A DNA stretch of 19,185 bases, taken from assembly GCA_023386115.1 (NCBI GenBank), contig JAEWKL010000914.1:1-19185 (forward strand). The letters run 5' to 3'. The DNA comes from Pseudomonadota bacterium (GTDB lineage Bacteria; Pseudomonadota; Alphaproteobacteria; Rhizobiales; Beijerinckiaceae). Within the stretch, counting starts at the first letter, position 1. Each line of letters opens with the position of its first letter. This document shows positions 1-7,659 of the stretch, one piece after another. The notes below the pieces were generated by a model, which saw only the letters and a program-made list of their open reading frames with translations, made no database searches and was not told where the DNA came from. Made by a program: the position numbers and the translations under genes.

Positions 1-1221
1 ACCGTGACCGGCCGGCGCGCGGCGGCGTCAAAGCCTGCGACGAAGGCGCCCGGCAAGGTGGTCGTCGTCGGCGGCGGGGCCGGCGGGCATGCCTGTGCCG
101 AGTGGCTGACCCGGGCCGGCCACGGCAGCGCCGTCACCCTGGTGAGCGACGATCCCGATCCGCCCTACGACCGCACCTTCTGCTCGAAGCAGTACCTCTC
201 CGGCAAGGCGACCCGCGAGGCGACGCTGCTGGCCCCCGCGGGCTTCTACGGCGGCGACGGGCCCCGTCTCCTGCACGACCGGGTGGTCTCGCTGGATCTC
301 GGCGCCGAGGAGATCGTGACCGCGGGCGGCGAGCGGCTGCCCTACGACGCCCTGGTGATCGCCACCGGTGCCGCGCCGCAGCGGCCGGACCTGTCGGGCT
401 TTGATCGCCCCGACGTCCACACCCTGCGCAGCCTGTCCGACGCCGATGCCCTGATCGCGGCGGCTTCGAGCGCCCGCAGGGTCGCGGTGGTGGGCGCGAG
501 CTTCATCGGCCTCGAAGTCGCCGCCGCGATGGTGGCCCGCGGGACGACCGTCACGGTGGTGGCGCGGGATGCAGTGCCGCTGGAGAAAATCCTCGGCGAG
601 GCGGTCGGCCGCTTCGTCCAGGGCCTGCACGAGGCGAAGGGCGTGACCTTCCACCTCGGCCGCCAGGTGACGGGGTTCGACGGGACGGCGCTGACCCTCG
701 ACGACGGCAGCCGGATCGAGGCCGATCGCGTGGTGCTCGGCACCGGCGTCGCACCCCGCACGGATCTGGCGGAGGCCGCCGGCCTGACGCTCGCGGACGA
801 GGACGAGGGCGGCGGCATCGCGGTCGACGGACAGCTGCGCGCCTCCGCCCCCGGCATCTACGCGATCGGCGACGTCGCATCCTATCCGGATCCGCGCAGC
901 GGGCAGCGCCTGCGGGTCGAGCACTGGGTCCATGCCCAGCGCCAGGGCCAGCACGTCGCCCGCGCCCTAATGGGCGAGACGGCGCCCTTCGCCGAGACGC
1001 CGTTCTTCTGGAGCGGCCATTACGGCACCAGCCTGCGCTCCATCGGCCATGCCGCCTCAGTGGAGGAGGTCCGCATCGAGGGCGAGGTGGGCCGGGGCGA
1101 TTTCGCGGTGACCTACCGTGAGGATGGCCGCGATGCGGCGCTCGCCACCTGCAAGCGGGACACGCTGTCGCTCGAGGTCGAGGCCGCGTGGGACCGGGAG
1201 GGCCGGGCGGCCGCGGGCTGA
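1..1221 (+). CDS. FAD-dependent NAD(P)H:ferredoxin reductase, AIF/AIFM3-like (5' partial)
   Basis: The protein is a two-dinucleotide-fold flavoprotein that would pass electrons from NAD(P)H to a ferredoxin or Rieske partner. Counting from the GTG at position 4, the FAD-binding GGGAGG lies at residues 23-28, the DRTFCSKQYLSG segment at 56-67, a second Rossmann motif VVGASFIGLEVA at 162-173, the second FAD motif GIYAIGDVASY at 284-294, and the HWVHAQRQGQ and FFWSGHYG motifs of this subfamily follow. The frame is open to the window edge, and the Ala/Pro/Lys-rich first 17 residues look like an interdomain linker. Relatives often carry an N-terminal Rieske [2Fe-2S] domain, so the true gene probably begins to the left; the GTG at 4 is only the first possible start visible. 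The fold and class are seen; the electron partner is unknown. Confidence 0.85.
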   Translation, partial: TVTGRRAAASKPATKAPGKVVVVGGGAGGHACAEWLTRAGHGSAVTLVSDDPDPPYDRTFCSKQYLSGKATREATLLAPAGFYGGDGPRLLHDRVVSLDLGAEEIVTAGGERLPYDALVIATGAAPQRPDLSGFDRPDVHTLRSLSDADALIAAASSARRVAVVGASFIGLEVAAAMVARGTTVTVVARDAVPLEKILGEAVGRFVQGLHEAKGVTFHLGRQVTGFDGTALTLDDGSRIEADRVVLGTGVAPRTDLAEAAGLTLADEDEGGGIAVDGQLRASAPGIYAIGDVASYPDPRSGQRLRVEHWVHAQRQGQHVARALMGETAPFAETPFFWSGHYGTSLRSIGHAASVEEVRIEGEVGRGDFAVTYREDGRDAALATCKRDTLSLEVEAAWDREGRAAAG

Positions 1222-1252
1222 CCGTCGCCCGAGGCGTGGACCCGCGACGCGT

Positions 1253-1316
1253 GCCGGCGACTTGCATTGCCGGCGGCTTGGGTTGCCGGCGACTTGGGTT
1301 GCCGACGACTTGCGCG
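1253..1316. repeat. Four tandem copies of a 16-bp unit
   Basis: Four head-to-tail units begin at 1253, 1269, 1285 and 1301. The consensus is GCCGGCGACTTGGGTT; copy 3 matches it fully, copies 1 and 2 differ at one or two bases, and copy 4 has diverged at its end. The unit length is not a multiple of three, so it would read in shifting frames if translated. This argues that it is non-coding leader or spacer DNA between the reductase and the MarR gene. Confidence 0.85.
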
Positions 1317-1380
1317 CCGGCCGGATCGCGGGCAGGTGGCGGGATCAGGTTCCACGGCCGAGACAGGGGCCCGTCCAGCG

Positions 1381-1863
1381 TTGCCGAGCGATGATACCCC
1401 GGGCCTCGCCCGCCTCGAAGGCCTGATCGGCTACACCCTGCGGCGGGCGCAGGTGGCGGTCTCCCGCAGCTTCGTCGAGCTGTTCGCCGATCTCGACGTG
1501 CGCCAGAGCCAGCTCGGCGTGCTCACCGTGATCGAGGGCAGCCCGGGCGCGCGGCCGAGCCAGGTCGGCGCGGCGATCGGCATCAAGCGGGCCAATATCG
1601 GCCCGCTCCTCGACGAGCTGGAGGCCCGTGGCCTCGTGCGGCGCGAGCCCGACCCGACGGACCGCCGCTCGCAGTCCCTCTTCCTCACCGCCGCCGGCGA
1701 GGCTCTGATGGCCGAGCTGCACCGCCGCGAGGCCGCCCACGAGGAGCGCATCGCCGCCTTCCTGAGCCATGGGGAGCGGGCGGCGCTCCTCGGCCTGCTG
1801 CGCCGCCTCGAGCAGGGGGCGCGGGACGTGGCGGGGGACGAGGGGGTGGAGGAGCCCGACTGA
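1381..1863 (+). CDS. MarR-family transcriptional regulator
   Basis: This is a winged helix-turn-helix repressor of about 160 residues, the usual MarR size. From the TTG at 1381, an N-terminal dimerisation helix covers about 10-35. The DNA-binding part covers about 45-105, with a recognition region PSQVGAAIGIKRANIGPLLD and a wing RREPDPTDRRSQSLFLT. A C-terminal helical pair follows at about 108-150. The start is uncertain: the frame stays open upstream with a GTG at 1336 and a TTG at 1267, but the latter would translate the 16-bp repeats, so a later start is preferred. The stop lies three bases from the stop of the convergent thioesterase. MarR proteins such as CouR and FerC control hydroxycinnamate genes through the CoA thioester; by position this one is a candidate regulator of the divergent island, which is inference. 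Confidence 0.85.
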   Translation: MPSDDTPGLARLEGLIGYTLRRAQVAVSRSFVELFADLDVRQSQLGVLTVIEGSPGARPSQVGAAIGIKRANIGPLLDELEARGLVRREPDPTDRRSQSLFLTAAGEALMAELHRREAAHEERIAAFLSHGERAALLGLLRRLEQGARDVAGDEGVEEPD

Positions 1864-1866
1864 CCC

Positions 1867-2337
1867 TCACTCCCCCCGGAACCGCCGCACCAGTTCCTCG
1901 GGAATCGGCGCCGCCTTCATCCGGGCCGGGTCGTCGGGGTGGCGGCCGGCCCAGACCCGGCGCTCGCGGCCCTCGACCGCGAGCGCGCCGTCCTTGAGCA
2001 GGCGGTGGCGCACGGAAAAGCTCGATCGGCCGACAGCGACCACCGTCGAGACGATCTCGACCCGGTCGCCGTAGCGCGAAGGCTTGAGGAACCGCGCCCC
2101 GGTCTCGACCAGCGGGATGCCGACGAGGTCGTAGCGGGCGAGCATCGCGGCCTTCGGCAGCCCGGTCGCGGCCTCGCACAGCATCGCGGTCGACCAGTCG
2201 AAGAAGTCGAAGAAGCGCGGGTTGAACACGATGCCGGCCGGGTCGCAATGGCCCCATTCCACCGTCAGGCTGCGGCTGTGGGTGAAGCCCTCATGGTCGG
2301 CGACTTGATCGACGGCCTGGCTCTCGGGCGCGGTCAT
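1867..2337 (-). CDS. Hotdog-fold acyl-CoA thioesterase (4-hydroxybenzoyl-CoA thioesterase type)
   Basis: This 156-residue single-hotdog protein would hydrolyse an acyl-CoA to free acid and CoA in the cytoplasm. The signature WGHCDPAGIVFNPRFFDFFD lies at residues 28-47. It contains the Asp (D32) that is the catalytic carboxylate in the Pseudomonas 4-hydroxybenzoyl-CoA thioesterase class, followed by the helix that carries the substrate. Its start codon overlaps the stop of the upstream CoA ligase gene by four bases (ATGA on the minus strand), so the two are translationally coupled and probably act on the same substrate family. Hotdog thioesterases also accompany 3-hydroxyacyl dehydrogenase and BKACE genes in carnitine catabolism (the cdhB role), which is an alternative model for this one. 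The substrate is unknown. Confidence 0.9.
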   Translation of the reverse strand: MTAPESQAVDQVADHEGFTHSRSLTVEWGHCDPAGIVFNPRFFDFFDWSTAMLCEAATGLPKAAMLARYDLVGIPLVETGARFLKPSRYGDRVEIVSTVVAVGRSSFSVRHRLLKDGALAVEGRERRVWAGRHPDDPARMKAAPIPEELVRRFRGE

Positions 2338-4157
2338 GCGGTCTCCGGCGTGATGATGGCGGGGGCATAGGGCGTGGCGTAGAGGCGGGCGACGGCGTCC
2401 GCCCGGTTGCGCAGCACCCCGCGCTGGTTGATCGAGCCCTTGTCGGTCACCTCGTCGCGGTCGAGGGCGGGTGGCTCGACCATCAGCAGGAGCCGGGCGA
2501 TCCGGTTCGACGAGCCGGTCGATCTCTGCGCGAAGGCCGCGAGACGCCGGGCGAAATCCCGCCGCACCGACGGACCGGCGAGGATCGCTTCGTCGTCGCC
2601 CCCCGCCTCGCCGCCGGTTTCCTTGCAGAGGGCCCGGCAGGCGGCGAGGTCGGGGAAGACCAGGGCCGTGACCTCGTCGCGGGCCTCGCCCGCGATGGCG
2701 ACGTCGCGCACCAGCGGCTGGAACGCGTCGAGGAAGGCGGCCCGCAACGGGCCGACGCTGACCCAGACCCCGGTGGTGAGCTTGAAATCCTCGTTGAGGC
2801 GGCCGTCGAAGGTGTAGCCGCGCTGGAGGTCGCTGCGATCGACCGGCACCAGGGCGTCGCCGAGGCGGTAGAAGCCCTCCTCGTCGAACGCCGCCGCCGT
2901 CAGGTCCGGCCGCCGCCAGTAGCCGGGGGTGACGTTCGGCCCGCGCACCCGCGCCTCGCGCTTGGTGCCGACGGGCGCGACCTTCAGCTCGACCCCCGGC
3001 GCCGGCAGGCCGACCTGGCCGGCCTTGGCCGGGCGGTCGTCGGTGACGAGGGCCATCGGGGCGGTCTCGGTGGCACCCAACCCCGTCACCATCGGCACCG
3101 TGCGGCCGATGGTTTGCCGAGCGAGGTCGTCGATCGCGTCCCAGACCGGCTGCGGCAACCCGGCGGCGGCGAAGAACGTGACCTGGAGCCGGCTGAAGAA
3201 GTTCTCTCGCAAGGCCTCGTCGTCGCGCAGGTGCGGCACCAGCGCCTCGAAGCCCTTCGGCACGGTGAGGTAGAGGGTGGGGGCGACCTCGCGCAAGGTG
3301 CGCACGGTCTCCCGGATGCCGCCGGGGGTGGGGCGGCCCTCGTCGATATACAGGGTGCCGCCATTCGCCAGCACCAGGTTGAAGTTGTGGTTGCCCCCGA
3401 AGGTGTGGTGCCAGGGCAGCCAGTCGACCATCACCGGCGGCTCGGCCGTGAGGGCGGGGAAGCGGGCCTGCAGCATCGCCTGGTTGGAGCCGAGCATCCG
3501 GTGGGTGTTCACCACCGCCTTCGGCACGCCGGTGGAGCCGGAGGTGAACAGGAGCTTCGCTACCGTCCCCGGCTCGACCGCCGCATGCGCCGCCGCGACG
3601 GCGGTGGGGGCCTCGACCCGCATCAGGTCGTCGAACCGGGTGACCGGCCGGCCGATCTCGGCGCCATCGGCGATCACCACCTCCGTGCCCGCCGGCACTG
3701 CCGCCGCGATGGCGGGCGCGTAAGGGGCGCCCTCGGCCGCGAAGACGAGGCCGGGGGTGAGGAGGTCGACGATCGCCCGCAGGCGGGCATGGTCCTGCGA
3801 CACCGTGGAATAGGCCGGCGAGACCGGCGCCACCGCGATGCCGACATGGAGGGCGGCGAGCGAGAGCAGCGCGTGCTCGAAGCCGTTGCCCGACAGGATC
3901 ATCACCGGCCGGTCGGCCGAGAGGTTCCGGGTGAGGAGCGCCGCGGCGATCCGCTCGACCGCCTGGAGCGCCGCCCCGTAGGTCAGGGGCTCGAACGCTC
4001 CGTCCTTCGCCCGGCGCACCAGGAACGGCCGGTCCGGTGCCTCCGCGGCGTGGCGGGTGAGATGCGCGGTCAGGCGCTCAGGGTAAGGCGGCAGGGCCGC
4101 CGTCGCGGTGACGACGAGGCTGCCGTCGTCCCGCTCGACGAAGCGATGGGTGGTCAT
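2334..4157 (-). CDS. fcs: Feruloyl-CoA synthase-like acyl-CoA ligase (ANL family)
   Basis: This is a 607-residue adenylate-forming ligase that would make an aryl- or acyl-CoA from acid, ATP and CoA. Visible motifs are the P-loop FTSGSTGVPK at 204-213, the DWLPWHHTFGGNHN block at 245-258, the A5 motif GLGATETAP at 359-367, the hinge region DGRLNEDFKL at 451-460, and a catalytic-type lysine at 573 in DEVTDKGSINQRG. The NTHRML and WLPWHHTFGGNHN blocks are, as I recall them, characteristic of the feruloyl-CoA synthase subfamily rather than of fatty acid ligases. The gene lies six bases after the upstream binding-protein gene and overlaps the thioesterase start by four bases, so it is the middle gene of an operon. 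Hydroxycinnamates are the expected substrates, but there is no typical feruloyl-CoA hydratase-lyase or vanillin dehydrogenase beside it, so another unsaturated acid remains possible. Confidence 0.87.
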   Translation of the reverse strand: MTTHRFVERDDGSLVVTATAALPPYPERLTAHLTRHAAEAPDRPFLVRRAKDGAFEPLTYGAALQAVERIAAALLTRNLSADRPVMILSGNGFEHALLSLAALHVGIAVAPVSPAYSTVSQDHARLRAIVDLLTPGLVFAAEGAPYAPAIAAAVPAGTEVVIADGAEIGRPVTRFDDLMRVEAPTAVAAAHAAVEPGTVAKLLFTSGSTGVPKAVVNTHRMLGSNQAMLQARFPALTAEPPVMVDWLPWHHTFGGNHNFNLVLANGGTLYIDEGRPTPGGIRETVRTLREVAPTLYLTVPKGFEALVPHLRDDEALRENFFSRLQVTFFAAAGLPQPVWDAIDDLARQTIGRTVPMVTGLGATETAPMALVTDDRPAKAGQVGLPAPGVELKVAPVGTKREARVRGPNVTPGYWRRPDLTAAAFDEEGFYRLGDALVPVDRSDLQRGYTFDGRLNEDFKLTTGVWVSVGPLRAAFLDAFQPLVRDVAIAGEARDEVTALVFPDLAACRALCKETGGEAGGDDEAILAGPSVRRDFARRLAAFAQRSTGSSNRIARLLLMVEPPALDRDEVTDKGSINQRGVLRNRADAVARLYATPYAPAIITPETA

Positions 4158-4163
4158 CGTCGT

Positions 4164-5378
4164 TCAGCCCTTCACCAGCGGGCAGCCGCCCTCGGAGAGC
4201 GGGCGCCACGCCTCCTCGGCCGGCACGGTGCGCACCGGCTTGAAGTAGTCCCAGCCGCCCTTGCTCTCGGCCGGGGTCTTGGTGGTGAGCAGGTACATCG
4301 GGTGCAGCTTGCGCCCGTCCTCGCGGATGCGGCCCTTGCCGAAGATCGGGTCGTCGGTCGGCATCGCCTTCATGGCCGCCACCACCGCGCGGCCGTCGCC
4401 GGCCTCCTTCACGGTGGCGAGCGCCTTCAGGTAATGCTCCATCGCCGAATAGATGCCGGCCTGCATGTCGTTCGGCATGGCGTGGCGCGGATGGCGCGCG
4501 GCATAGCGCGCCGCGAAGGCGCGGGTGCCGTCGTTGAGGTCCCAGTAATAGGGCGTGACGATGTAGACGCCCTGCGTCGCCTTGAGGCCGAGCGCCGGCA
4601 TGTTGGTGATGTTGAGGATCAGCCCGGCGAGGCGCTGGCCCGGGGCGATGCCGAACTCCGCCGCCTGCTTCAGGGCGTTCGAGGTGTCGTCGCCGGCATT
4701 CGCCAGCCCGATCACGTCGGCGCCGGAGCCCTGCGCCTGGAGCAGGAAGGACGAGAAGTCGGCGGTGCCGAGCGGGTGGCGGCTCGTCCCCTTCACGCTG
4801 CCGCCATTGGCCTTGACCTCCTCGGCGGCCGAGCCTTCGAGGTCCTTGCCGAAGGTGTAGTCGGCGGTGAGGAAGTACCAGGACTTTCCGCCCTGCTGCA
4901 CCAGCGCCTTGGCCAGCGCGTGGCCGAGCGACCAGGTGTCGTAGGTCCAGTGCACGGTGTTGGGCGAGCATTGCTTGCCTGTCAGCTCGGCGGTGCCGGC
5001 GCCCGAGCCGATGAAGACCTTGTTCTTCTCCCGCGCGAGGTTCGCCACGGCGAGCGCGACGGCGGAGTTCGGCACGTCCAGTATCAGGTCGACGCCGTCC
5101 TGGTCGAACCAGCGCCGGGCGATCGAGGCGCCGATATCGGTCTTGTTCTGGTGGTCGGCCGAGACCAGCTCGACCGGTCGCCCGGCCTTGGCTGCGAAAT
5201 CCTCGATGGCGAGCTGGGCGGCGATGACCGAGCCCTGACCCTGGTAGTCGGCATAGGGGCCCGACATGTCGTTGAGTACGCCGATCTTCACCGGCCGCTC
5301 GGCGGCTTTGGCGGGGGTCAGGAGGGACAGGAGGGCTGCGAGGGCCGGGGCGAGCCGGCGGATGGCGTGGCGGGGCAT
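4164..5378 (-). CDS. ABC transporter periplasmic substrate-binding protein (branched-chain amino acid/aromatic acid type)
   Basis: This is a 404-residue type I periplasmic binding protein of the HAAT (Leu/Ile/Val-type) family. The N-terminus has two positively charged patches and a hydrophobic stretch ending in an AKA site near residue 25, which is a Sec signal peptide. The mature protein opens with VKIGVLNDMSGPYADYQGQG, the typical first strand and ligand loop. Two cysteines, in KQCSPN and in the C-terminal GGCPLVKG, are shared with the paralogue on the rightward arm and may form a disulfide. The start is supported by a GGAGG placed five bases upstream. Similar proteins bind hydroxycinnamates in Rhodopseudomonas (CouP type). 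No permease or ATPase gene lies near, so it would have to use components encoded elsewhere. The ligand is inferred only from the neighbours. Confidence 0.92.
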   Translation of the reverse strand: MPRHAIRRLAPALAALLSLLTPAKAAERPVKIGVLNDMSGPYADYQGQGSVIAAQLAIEDFAAKAGRPVELVSADHQNKTDIGASIARRWFDQDGVDLILDVPNSAVALAVANLAREKNKVFIGSGAGTAELTGKQCSPNTVHWTYDTWSLGHALAKALVQQGGKSWYFLTADYTFGKDLEGSAAEEVKANGGSVKGTSRHPLGTADFSSFLLQAQGSGADVIGLANAGDDTSNALKQAAEFGIAPGQRLAGLILNITNMPALGLKATQGVYIVTPYYWDLNDGTRAFAARYAARHPRHAMPNDMQAGIYSAMEHYLKALATVKEAGDGRAVVAAMKAMPTDDPIFGKGRIREDGRKLHPMYLLTTKTPAESKGGWDYFKPVRTVPAEEAWRPLSEGGCPLVKG

Positions 5379-5486
5379 GGATTCCTCCGGGGGGCGATGG
5401 CCGGTCTTGGTGCCGGGTTCATGGATTTTGGTGGTTTTCCAGCTGGTCTTTGTTCGGGCGGAACGAGCAAATGTAAGTCGCGGGAT

Positions 5487-5510
5487 CCCCTATCCCACAC
5501 GGGAGAGGGG
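5487..5510. repeat. Short extragenic palindrome (10-bp stem, ACAC loop)
   Basis: The arms 5487-5496 and 5501-5510 pair at nine of ten positions around a four-base loop. The left arm reads CCCCTATCCC and the right arm GGGAGAGGGG. Sequences of this look are common as dispersed REP-like elements in GC-rich proteobacteria. A six-T run follows at 5523-5528 on the plus strand, but no plus-strand gene ends here, so a terminator role is doubtful. Confidence 0.6.
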
Positions 5511-5553
5511 CACAGTGCTTGATTTTTTACTCTCTGCGCTTCCGCTTCTCAGG

Positions 5554-5690
5554 GTCATCCCGGGGCCGCATCAGCGGAGCCCGGGATCCAGAACGGCGAG
5601 TGGTGCCGAATGAGTCGGACGCGTCCCGCTTTGTCGTGAACATCCTGAGGTTCTGGATTCCGGGCTCCGCTGATGCGGCCCCGGAATGAC
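5554..5690. repeat. Long inverted repeat of REP type (40-bp arms, 57-bp spacer)
   Basis: The arms 5554-5593 and 5651-5690 are reverse complements at 38 of 40 positions. Each begins or ends with the GTCATYCCGGGGCCGCATC / CCGGRATCCAGAA type of sequence that I associate with dispersed extragenic palindromes in Bradyrhizobium and Methylobacterium genomes. Folded in RNA they would give a very stable stem between the crotonase gene and the binding-protein operon. This could stabilise or end the crotonase transcript. The spacer 5594-5650 has no recognisable content. Confidence 0.8.
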
Positions 5691-5726
5691 GCGGAGGGTG
5701 TCGGGACGCGGCGCGGGTGATCGAGG

Positions 5727-6518
5727 CTACTCCCTCACCTTCTTCGCCCGTCCCTCCAGAAACTCCGCCAGTCGGCGCTTCGCCTCGGCGTCGCTCTGGG
5801 CCACCGCGGTCATCAGGGCCTCGGTGAGGTAGCCCGTCGCCGGGTCGGCTTCGGCGATGCGCGGCAGGGCGTGGATCAGGGCGTAATTGGTGAGCGGCGC
5901 GTTCTCGGCCGCCCGGGCGGCGAGCGCGATCGCCCGCTCCAGTCCCTCGCCGGCCGGCACGACGTAGTGCGACAGGCCCAGCCGCTCGCCGCTCTCGGCG
6001 TCGTGGACGCGGCCGGTCAGCATCATGTCGCGCATCCGCGAGACGCCGATCAGCCGCGGCAGCCGCACCGAGGCGCCGCCGCCGACGAAGATGCCGCGCT
6101 GGCCCTCCGGCAGGGCGTAGAAGGTCGAGCCTTCCGCCACCCGCAGGTGCGCGGAGAGCGCCAGTTCCAGCCCGCCGCCGATCACCGCGCCCTTCAGCGC
6201 GGCGACCACCGGCACCCGGCCGAACTCGATCTCGTGGAAGGCCCGGTGCCACATCCGCGAATGCAGCATGCCGGCCGGCGCGTCGCGCTCGGTCAATTCC
6301 GCCAGGTCGAGCCCGGCGCAGAAATGCGGGCCTTCCGCCGCGATCACCAGCGCCCGCACGTCGTCGGGCAGGCCCCGGGCGAGGCGCTCCAGGCCCAGCA
6401 CCATGCCGTCGTCGAGGGCGTTGCGCTTGTGCGGGCGGTTCAGGGTCACGATCGCCACCGCGTCCCGCCGCGTGACGGCCAGGGACTCGGTGCCGAGGCC
6501 CGACAGATCCTCCGCCAT
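5727..6518 (-). CDS. Crotonase-superfamily enoyl-CoA hydratase
   Basis: This 263-residue enzyme is of normal length for a hydratase and would add water across the double bond of an enoyl-CoA. The oxyanion-hole segments are HFCAGLDLAEL (residues 65-75) and AVIGGGLELAL (111-121). The two acid residues used by hydratases are both present: E118 in GGGLEL and E138 in LPEGQRG. It does not resemble the classical feruloyl-CoA hydratase-lyase sequence that I recall (no SEINWGIPPG-like stretch), so hydration without carbon-carbon cleavage is more likely. A GGAGGAG lies seven bases before the ATG at 6518. It is the first gene of the leftward arm, separated from the next gene by a repeat-rich 348-bp gap, so it may be partly independent in expression. 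Confidence 0.88.
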   Translation of the reverse strand: MAEDLSGLGTESLAVTRRDAVAIVTLNRPHKRNALDDGMVLGLERLARGLPDDVRALVIAAEGPHFCAGLDLAELTERDAPAGMLHSRMWHRAFHEIEFGRVPVVAALKGAVIGGGLELALSAHLRVAEGSTFYALPEGQRGIFVGGGASVRLPRLIGVSRMRDMMLTGRVHDAESGERLGLSHYVVPAGEGLERAIALAARAAENAPLTNYALIHALPRIAEADPATGYLTEALMTAVAQSDAEAKRRLAEFLEGRAKKVRE

Positions 6519-6561
6519 ATCGGCGCTCCTCCGATTCTCGCTCCAGCCTGTACGCGCCGGA

Positions 6562-6590
6562 TTGCCAAACCTGATTTGTAATGTGATATA
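6562..6590 (+). promoter_or_regulatory. Candidate rightward sigma-70-type promoter
   Basis: In the most AT-rich stretch of the control region, TTGCCA (6562-6567) is followed after 17 bases by GATATA (6585-6590); TATAAC at 6587-6592 is an alternative with 19-base spacing. This would drive the dehydrogenase-BKACE-binding protein-DUF3237 operon starting at 6656. The hexamers are only moderate matches, so the call rests on position and local base composition. Confidence 0.4.
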
Positions 6591-6599
6591 ACTATCTCA
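6584..6599. promoter_or_regulatory. Imperfect dyad, candidate MarR-type operator
   Basis: TGATATAACTATCTCA is symmetric at six of its eight base pairs per half. It overlaps the candidate -10 element of the rightward promoter and sits between two divergent catabolic arms. Its size and AT-richness suit a MarR dimer. The MarR gene at the left end of the island is the natural candidate ligand-responsive repressor, which is inference. Confidence 0.4.
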
Positions 6600-6655
6600 A
6601 CGGGTCAATCGGGCGACAAGCCCTGACAGCAGGCCCCATCAGGGAGGGCGCCGCG

Positions 6656-7627
6656 ATGAACGACGCGGGCGAGCCAGCCGGCGGATATCGCACGGCCATC
6701 GGACGGGTGGCGGTGATCGGCACCGGCGTTATCGGGGCGTCGTGGGTGTCGCAATTCCTCGCCCAGGGCCTCGACGTGACCGCCTCCGACCCGGCCCCCG
6801 GCGCCGAGGCGCGGCTTCGCGAGACGGTCGCCCGGCACTGGCCAATCCTCGCTCAGATCGGCCTCGCCCCCGGGGCCTCGCCGGAGCGCCTGACCTTCGT
6901 GGCCGAGCCGGAGGCGGCGGTGGCCGACGCCGACTTCGTCCAGGAGAACGGGCCCGAGCGCCTGGAGATCAAGCGCGAGACCTATCGGCGCCTCGACGCC
7001 GCGGCGGCCCCCGACGTGGTGCTGGCGACCAGCTCCTCCGGCCTCACCCCGAGCGCGATCCAGGAGGCGTGCCGGCATCCGGGCCGGGTGGTGCTCGGCC
7101 ACCCCTTCAACCCGCCCCACCTCGTTCCGCTGGTCGAGGTTCTGGGCGGAGACAAGACCGACGAGGGCGCGGTCGCGGCCGCGATGAGCTTCTACGAGAC
7201 GATCGGAAAGCGGCCGATCCGCCTGCGGCGCGAGCTTACCGGCCACGTCGCCAACCGGCTCCAGGCGGCGCTCTGGCGCGAGGCGTTCCACCTCGTCGGC
7301 ACCGGCGCCGCGACGGTGGCCGACATCGACGCGGCCATCGCCCACGGGCCGGGCCTGCGCTGGGCCCTGATGGGGCCGTGCCTGCTCAACCACCTCTCGG
7401 GTGGTCCCGGAGGGCTCGCCCACACCCTCGACCATCTCGGGCCGCTGATGGAGGCGATGTGGGCCGATCTCGGCGACCCGCGCCTGACGCCCGAGCTCAA
7501 GGCGACCCTGGTCCAGGGCCTCGACGAGGCGCTGGCGGGGCGCGACCGCGACGCGATGGTGGCCGAGCGCGACCGGCTGCTCGTCGACCTCGTGCGGCAG
7601 AAGCGCGGGACGCGGGAGCTGCCGTAA
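6656..7627 (+). CDS. 3-hydroxyacyl-CoA dehydrogenase family protein (carnitine dehydrogenase-like)
   Basis: This 323-residue NAD-dependent enzyme would oxidise a 3-hydroxy acid or its CoA ester to the 3-oxo compound. The Rossmann loop VAVIGTGVIGASW is at residues 18-30. The catalytic set of the family is visible: serines in ATSSSG (124-129), H149 and E161 in GHPFNPPHLVPLVEV, and N200 in GHVANRL. It has a single C-terminal domain and lacks the fused hydratase of fatty-acid oxidation complexes, like stand-alone L-carnitine dehydrogenases. A GGGAGG precedes the ATG by eight bases; a 6-bp stem (6621-6626 with 6639-6644) reaches into it. It is the first gene of the rightward arm and lies 32 bases before the BKACE gene, the pair known from carnitine catabolism. 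Whether the substrate is free or CoA-bound cannot be read from the sequence. Confidence 0.87.
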   Translation: MNDAGEPAGGYRTAIGRVAVIGTGVIGASWVSQFLAQGLDVTASDPAPGAEARLRETVARHWPILAQIGLAPGASPERLTFVAEPEAAVADADFVQENGPERLEIKRETYRRLDAAAAPDVVLATSSSGLTPSAIQEACRHPGRVVLGHPFNPPHLVPLVEVLGGDKTDEGAVAAAMSFYETIGKRPIRLRRELTGHVANRLQAALWREAFHLVGTGAATVADIDAAIAHGPGLRWALMGPCLLNHLSGGPGGLAHTLDHLGPLMEAMWADLGDPRLTPELKATLVQGLDEALAGRDRDAMVAERDRLLVDLVRQKRGTRELP

Positions 7628-7659
7628 CCATCATTCAACGCAAACCAAGGGAGGACACC

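Larger units (their letters stand above)
5379..5726. other. 348-bp intergenic region rich in inverted repeats
   Basis: This gap separates the crotonase gene from the binding-protein operon, both on the minus strand. It holds a short GC-rich hairpin (5487-5510) and a long inverted repeat (arms 5554-5593 and 5651-5690). About 105 bp between the hairpin and the binding-protein start have no obvious coding capacity and must contain any promoter of the downstream operon. No convincing sigma-70 hexamer pair was recognised there. Confidence 0.6.

Noticed and set aside
1253..1316. The 16-bp repeats considered as a CRISPR array
   Set aside because: The units are directly adjacent with no spacers and are too short for CRISPR repeats.
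3114..5522. An 802-codon plus-strand open frame across the ligase and binding-protein genes
   Set aside because: It is the mirror of two well-supported minus-strand genes, is full of Arg/Gly/His-rich low-complexity sequence and shows no family motif; long antisense frames are normal in very GC-rich DNA.
5511..5530. The hairpin at 5487-5510 plus a T-run considered as a plus-strand terminator
   Set aside because: The T-run starts 13 bases after the stem and no plus-strand gene ends upstream; a REP-like element is the better reading.
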